Assembly (NCBI GenBank): GCA_947500555.1
Contig: CANMSE010000006.1
Location: 169,653-233,652 of the forward strand
DNA length: 64,000 nt
Direction: 5' to 3'
From: an uncultured Fulvivirga sp.
GTDB taxonomy: Bacteria; Bacteroidota; Bacteroidia; Cytophagales; Cyclobacteriaceae
Position 1 is the stretch's first letter. Every line of letters begins with the position of its first letter. Positions 62,950 to 64,000 of the stretch are shown piece by piece. The notes under the pieces were generated by a model. That model had not been told where the DNA came from, made no database searches, and saw nothing but the letters and a program-made list of their open reading frames with translations. The position numbers and the translations under genes were made by a program.

Positions 62950-62984
62950 TACCTTGTTGAACATTTAAGCCTAAGTAGAAAAAT

Positions 62985-63728
62985 ATGAAAATCTTTGATG
63001 CTCATTTCCATATCATTGATTTTAACTATCCAATTATTGAAAATAATGGGTATACTCCACCGGAGTTCACGACTGAAAATTATTGCAGCTTTGCAACGAA
63101 ACATAACATTGTTGGTGGTACTATAGTATCAGGGTCATTTCAGGCATTTGATCAAAGCTATTTGAAAGACTCATTAACCAAGCTAGGATCAAATTATTTC
63201 GGAGTAGCTAGTATTCCATATGATATCTCAGACGAAGTACTCGAGTCATTAAATGGTCATAATGTTGTAGCCGTAAGATTCAATCTGAAAAGAGGCGGTT
63301 CGGAAACTGTAGAGCATTTAGAGTACTTATCGAACAAGCTTTTCGAACGGCTTGGATGGTACACAGAGCTTTACGTTGACAGCAACGATTTAAAAGAATT
63401 AAAGAACCCACTAAGTAAGCTAAAGCGATTTTCAATCGACCATCTTGGACTTTCTAAAAGTGGACTAAAGGAACTGTATTACTGGGTAGAAAGAGGGACA
63501 AAAGTCAAAGCTACTGGGTTCGGAAGAGTCGATTTTGATCCCATAGCAGTAATGAAGCAAATACACAGGATAAACCCAAATGCTTTGATGTTTGGAACCG
63601 ATGTACCTTCAACAAGAGCTAAGGTCCCCTTTTCAGAAAATCATATCTCACTAATTAGAGATAATTTTAATCAAAATGATCAGAAGCGCATATTTTATCA
63701 AAATGCTTTAGAGTGGTATCAGAAATGA
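62985..63728 (+). CDS. Amidohydrolase family protein (TIM-barrel)
   Basis: The 247-residue product has the amidohydrolase-2 pattern: DAHFHI with His7 and His9 on the first strand, and the late Asp in LMFGTDVPSTRAK. It is short for the family (usually 270-350). The substrate of such enzymes ranges from lactones to carboxylated aromatics. It follows the lipocalin-like gene by 35 bases. Confidence 0.82.
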   Translation: MKIFDAHFHIIDFNYPIIENNGYTPPEFTTENYCSFATKHNIVGGTIVSGSFQAFDQSYLKDSLTKLGSNYFGVASIPYDISDEVLESLNGHNVVAVRFNLKRGGSETVEHLEYLSNKLFERLGWYTELYVDSNDLKELKNPLSKLKRFSIDHLGLSKSGLKELYYWVERGTKVKATGFGRVDFDPIAVMKQIHRINPNALMFGTDVPSTRAKVPFSENHISLIRDNFNQNDQKRIFYQNALEWYQK

Positions 63729-64000
63729 TACGCTTGCAATCAATAAAAAAGGGTCGTCATACTCTGGAAAATAAATGCCTAAAAAATATAGCCATCTATT
63801 TATACGGTATCTCCATATAGCTAAAGGAGATCACGGATAATTTTATTCATAGAGAAATAAATGAATAAAATTTCCGATTTCTATGGATTAAGCAAGCTGA
63901 TGGGTATGAGATTTTTCATATTTTCTATTTTGATTGACACAAGCAAATACTCGAAGCACCAGTTTATTTCGAATGTTGTTTAGCACTAACATTTTATTCT
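63729..64000. other. Gene-free right edge with a long hairpin
   Basis: No reading frame of note is seen in these 272 bases. They hold a strong inverted repeat (63835-63875, described separately) and otherwise AT-rich sequence. A gene may begin just beyond the edge. Confidence 0.4.
63835..63875. repeat. Long inverted repeat (15 pairs, one bulge)
   Basis: AATTTTATTCAT (63839-63850) pairs perfectly with ATGAATAAAATT (63861-63872) over a ten-base loop; GGA (63835-63837) and TCC (63873-63875) extend the stem past a single bulged T. No T-run follows on the plus strand. It may be an RNA 3'-end structure of the amidohydrolase transcript or a remnant of a small repeat element. Confidence 0.6.

Overview
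The window looks like a chromosomal piece of a marine or soil Bacteroidota, most probably a Cytophagales-type bacterium. The support is indirect: AT-rich DNA, weak ribosome binding sites, several TAnnTTTG-type -7 boxes close to start codons, an ECF sigma/FecR locus with STN, MG2 and TonB-plug proteins, many lipoproteins with LxxC lipoboxes, and Bacteroidota-style ABC permease, DUF2141, CHAT and ECF42 genes. I see no rRNA, tRNA, CRISPR array, transposase or integrase.

Layout. 1-11.4 kb: an edge-truncated lipoprotein, a cyclophilin lipoprotein, an RmlD-like reductase ending in a clean terminator, a penicillin acylase, a MobA-like nucleotidyltransferase, a DUF2141 protein, an exported TPR-CHAT protease, a hemJ-SCO-cytochrome c operon and a MOSC protein. 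11.4-21.8 kb: a Crp/Fnr regulator, two envelope-sugar genes, a serine carboxypeptidase broken by two frameshifts, two tiny membrane proteins, an AlkB repair dioxygenase, a glycosidase-like lipoprotein, a TPR protein, a glucan phosphorylase homologue without the usual PLP lysine, and a GNAT enzyme. 22-31 kb: an internally duplicated TerB-like protein, a five-gene ECF sigma/FecR/STN/MG2-plug locus, and a second ECF sigma with a membrane partner. 31-46 kb: an ABC permease, then the nitrogen assimilation genes gltB, gltD and amt, with a 5 kb accessory block wedged between gltD and amt.

46-50.4 kb holds a redox-signalling operon: a cNMP-domain histidine kinase, a response regulator fused to a thioredoxin-reductase-like flavoprotein, a UBP-type zinc finger and a Tat-exported cupin-like protein. 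50.4-57.7 kb carries lipid genes (desaturase, LpxL-like acyltransferase), a DMT transporter, a third ECF sigma with a membrane partner, and small stress or repair genes (ClbS/DfsB-like, AhpD-like, uracil-DNA glycosylase). 57.7-60.1 kb is a VOC-TfoX-YciI(DGPF)-ECF42 cassette. The right end has small membrane, AraC, NTF2-like, lipocalin-like and amidohydrolase genes, then a gene-free tail with a long hairpin.

Two things stand out. First, the gltD-amt block contains decayed echoes of upstream gene tails: one of the gltD 3' end just before the YdeI-like gene, and one of the YdeI-like 3' end just before a broken monooxygenase gene. They suggest an ancestral order gltD-ydeI-monooxygenase-amt that was later split by two insertions. 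Second, the ECF/FecR locus has STN and plug domains but no beta-barrel receptor. This is the best candidate here for an unusual signalling system. Three genes are frameshifted (S10 peptidase, nucleotidyltransferase, monooxygenase); two of them lie in the gltD-amt block.
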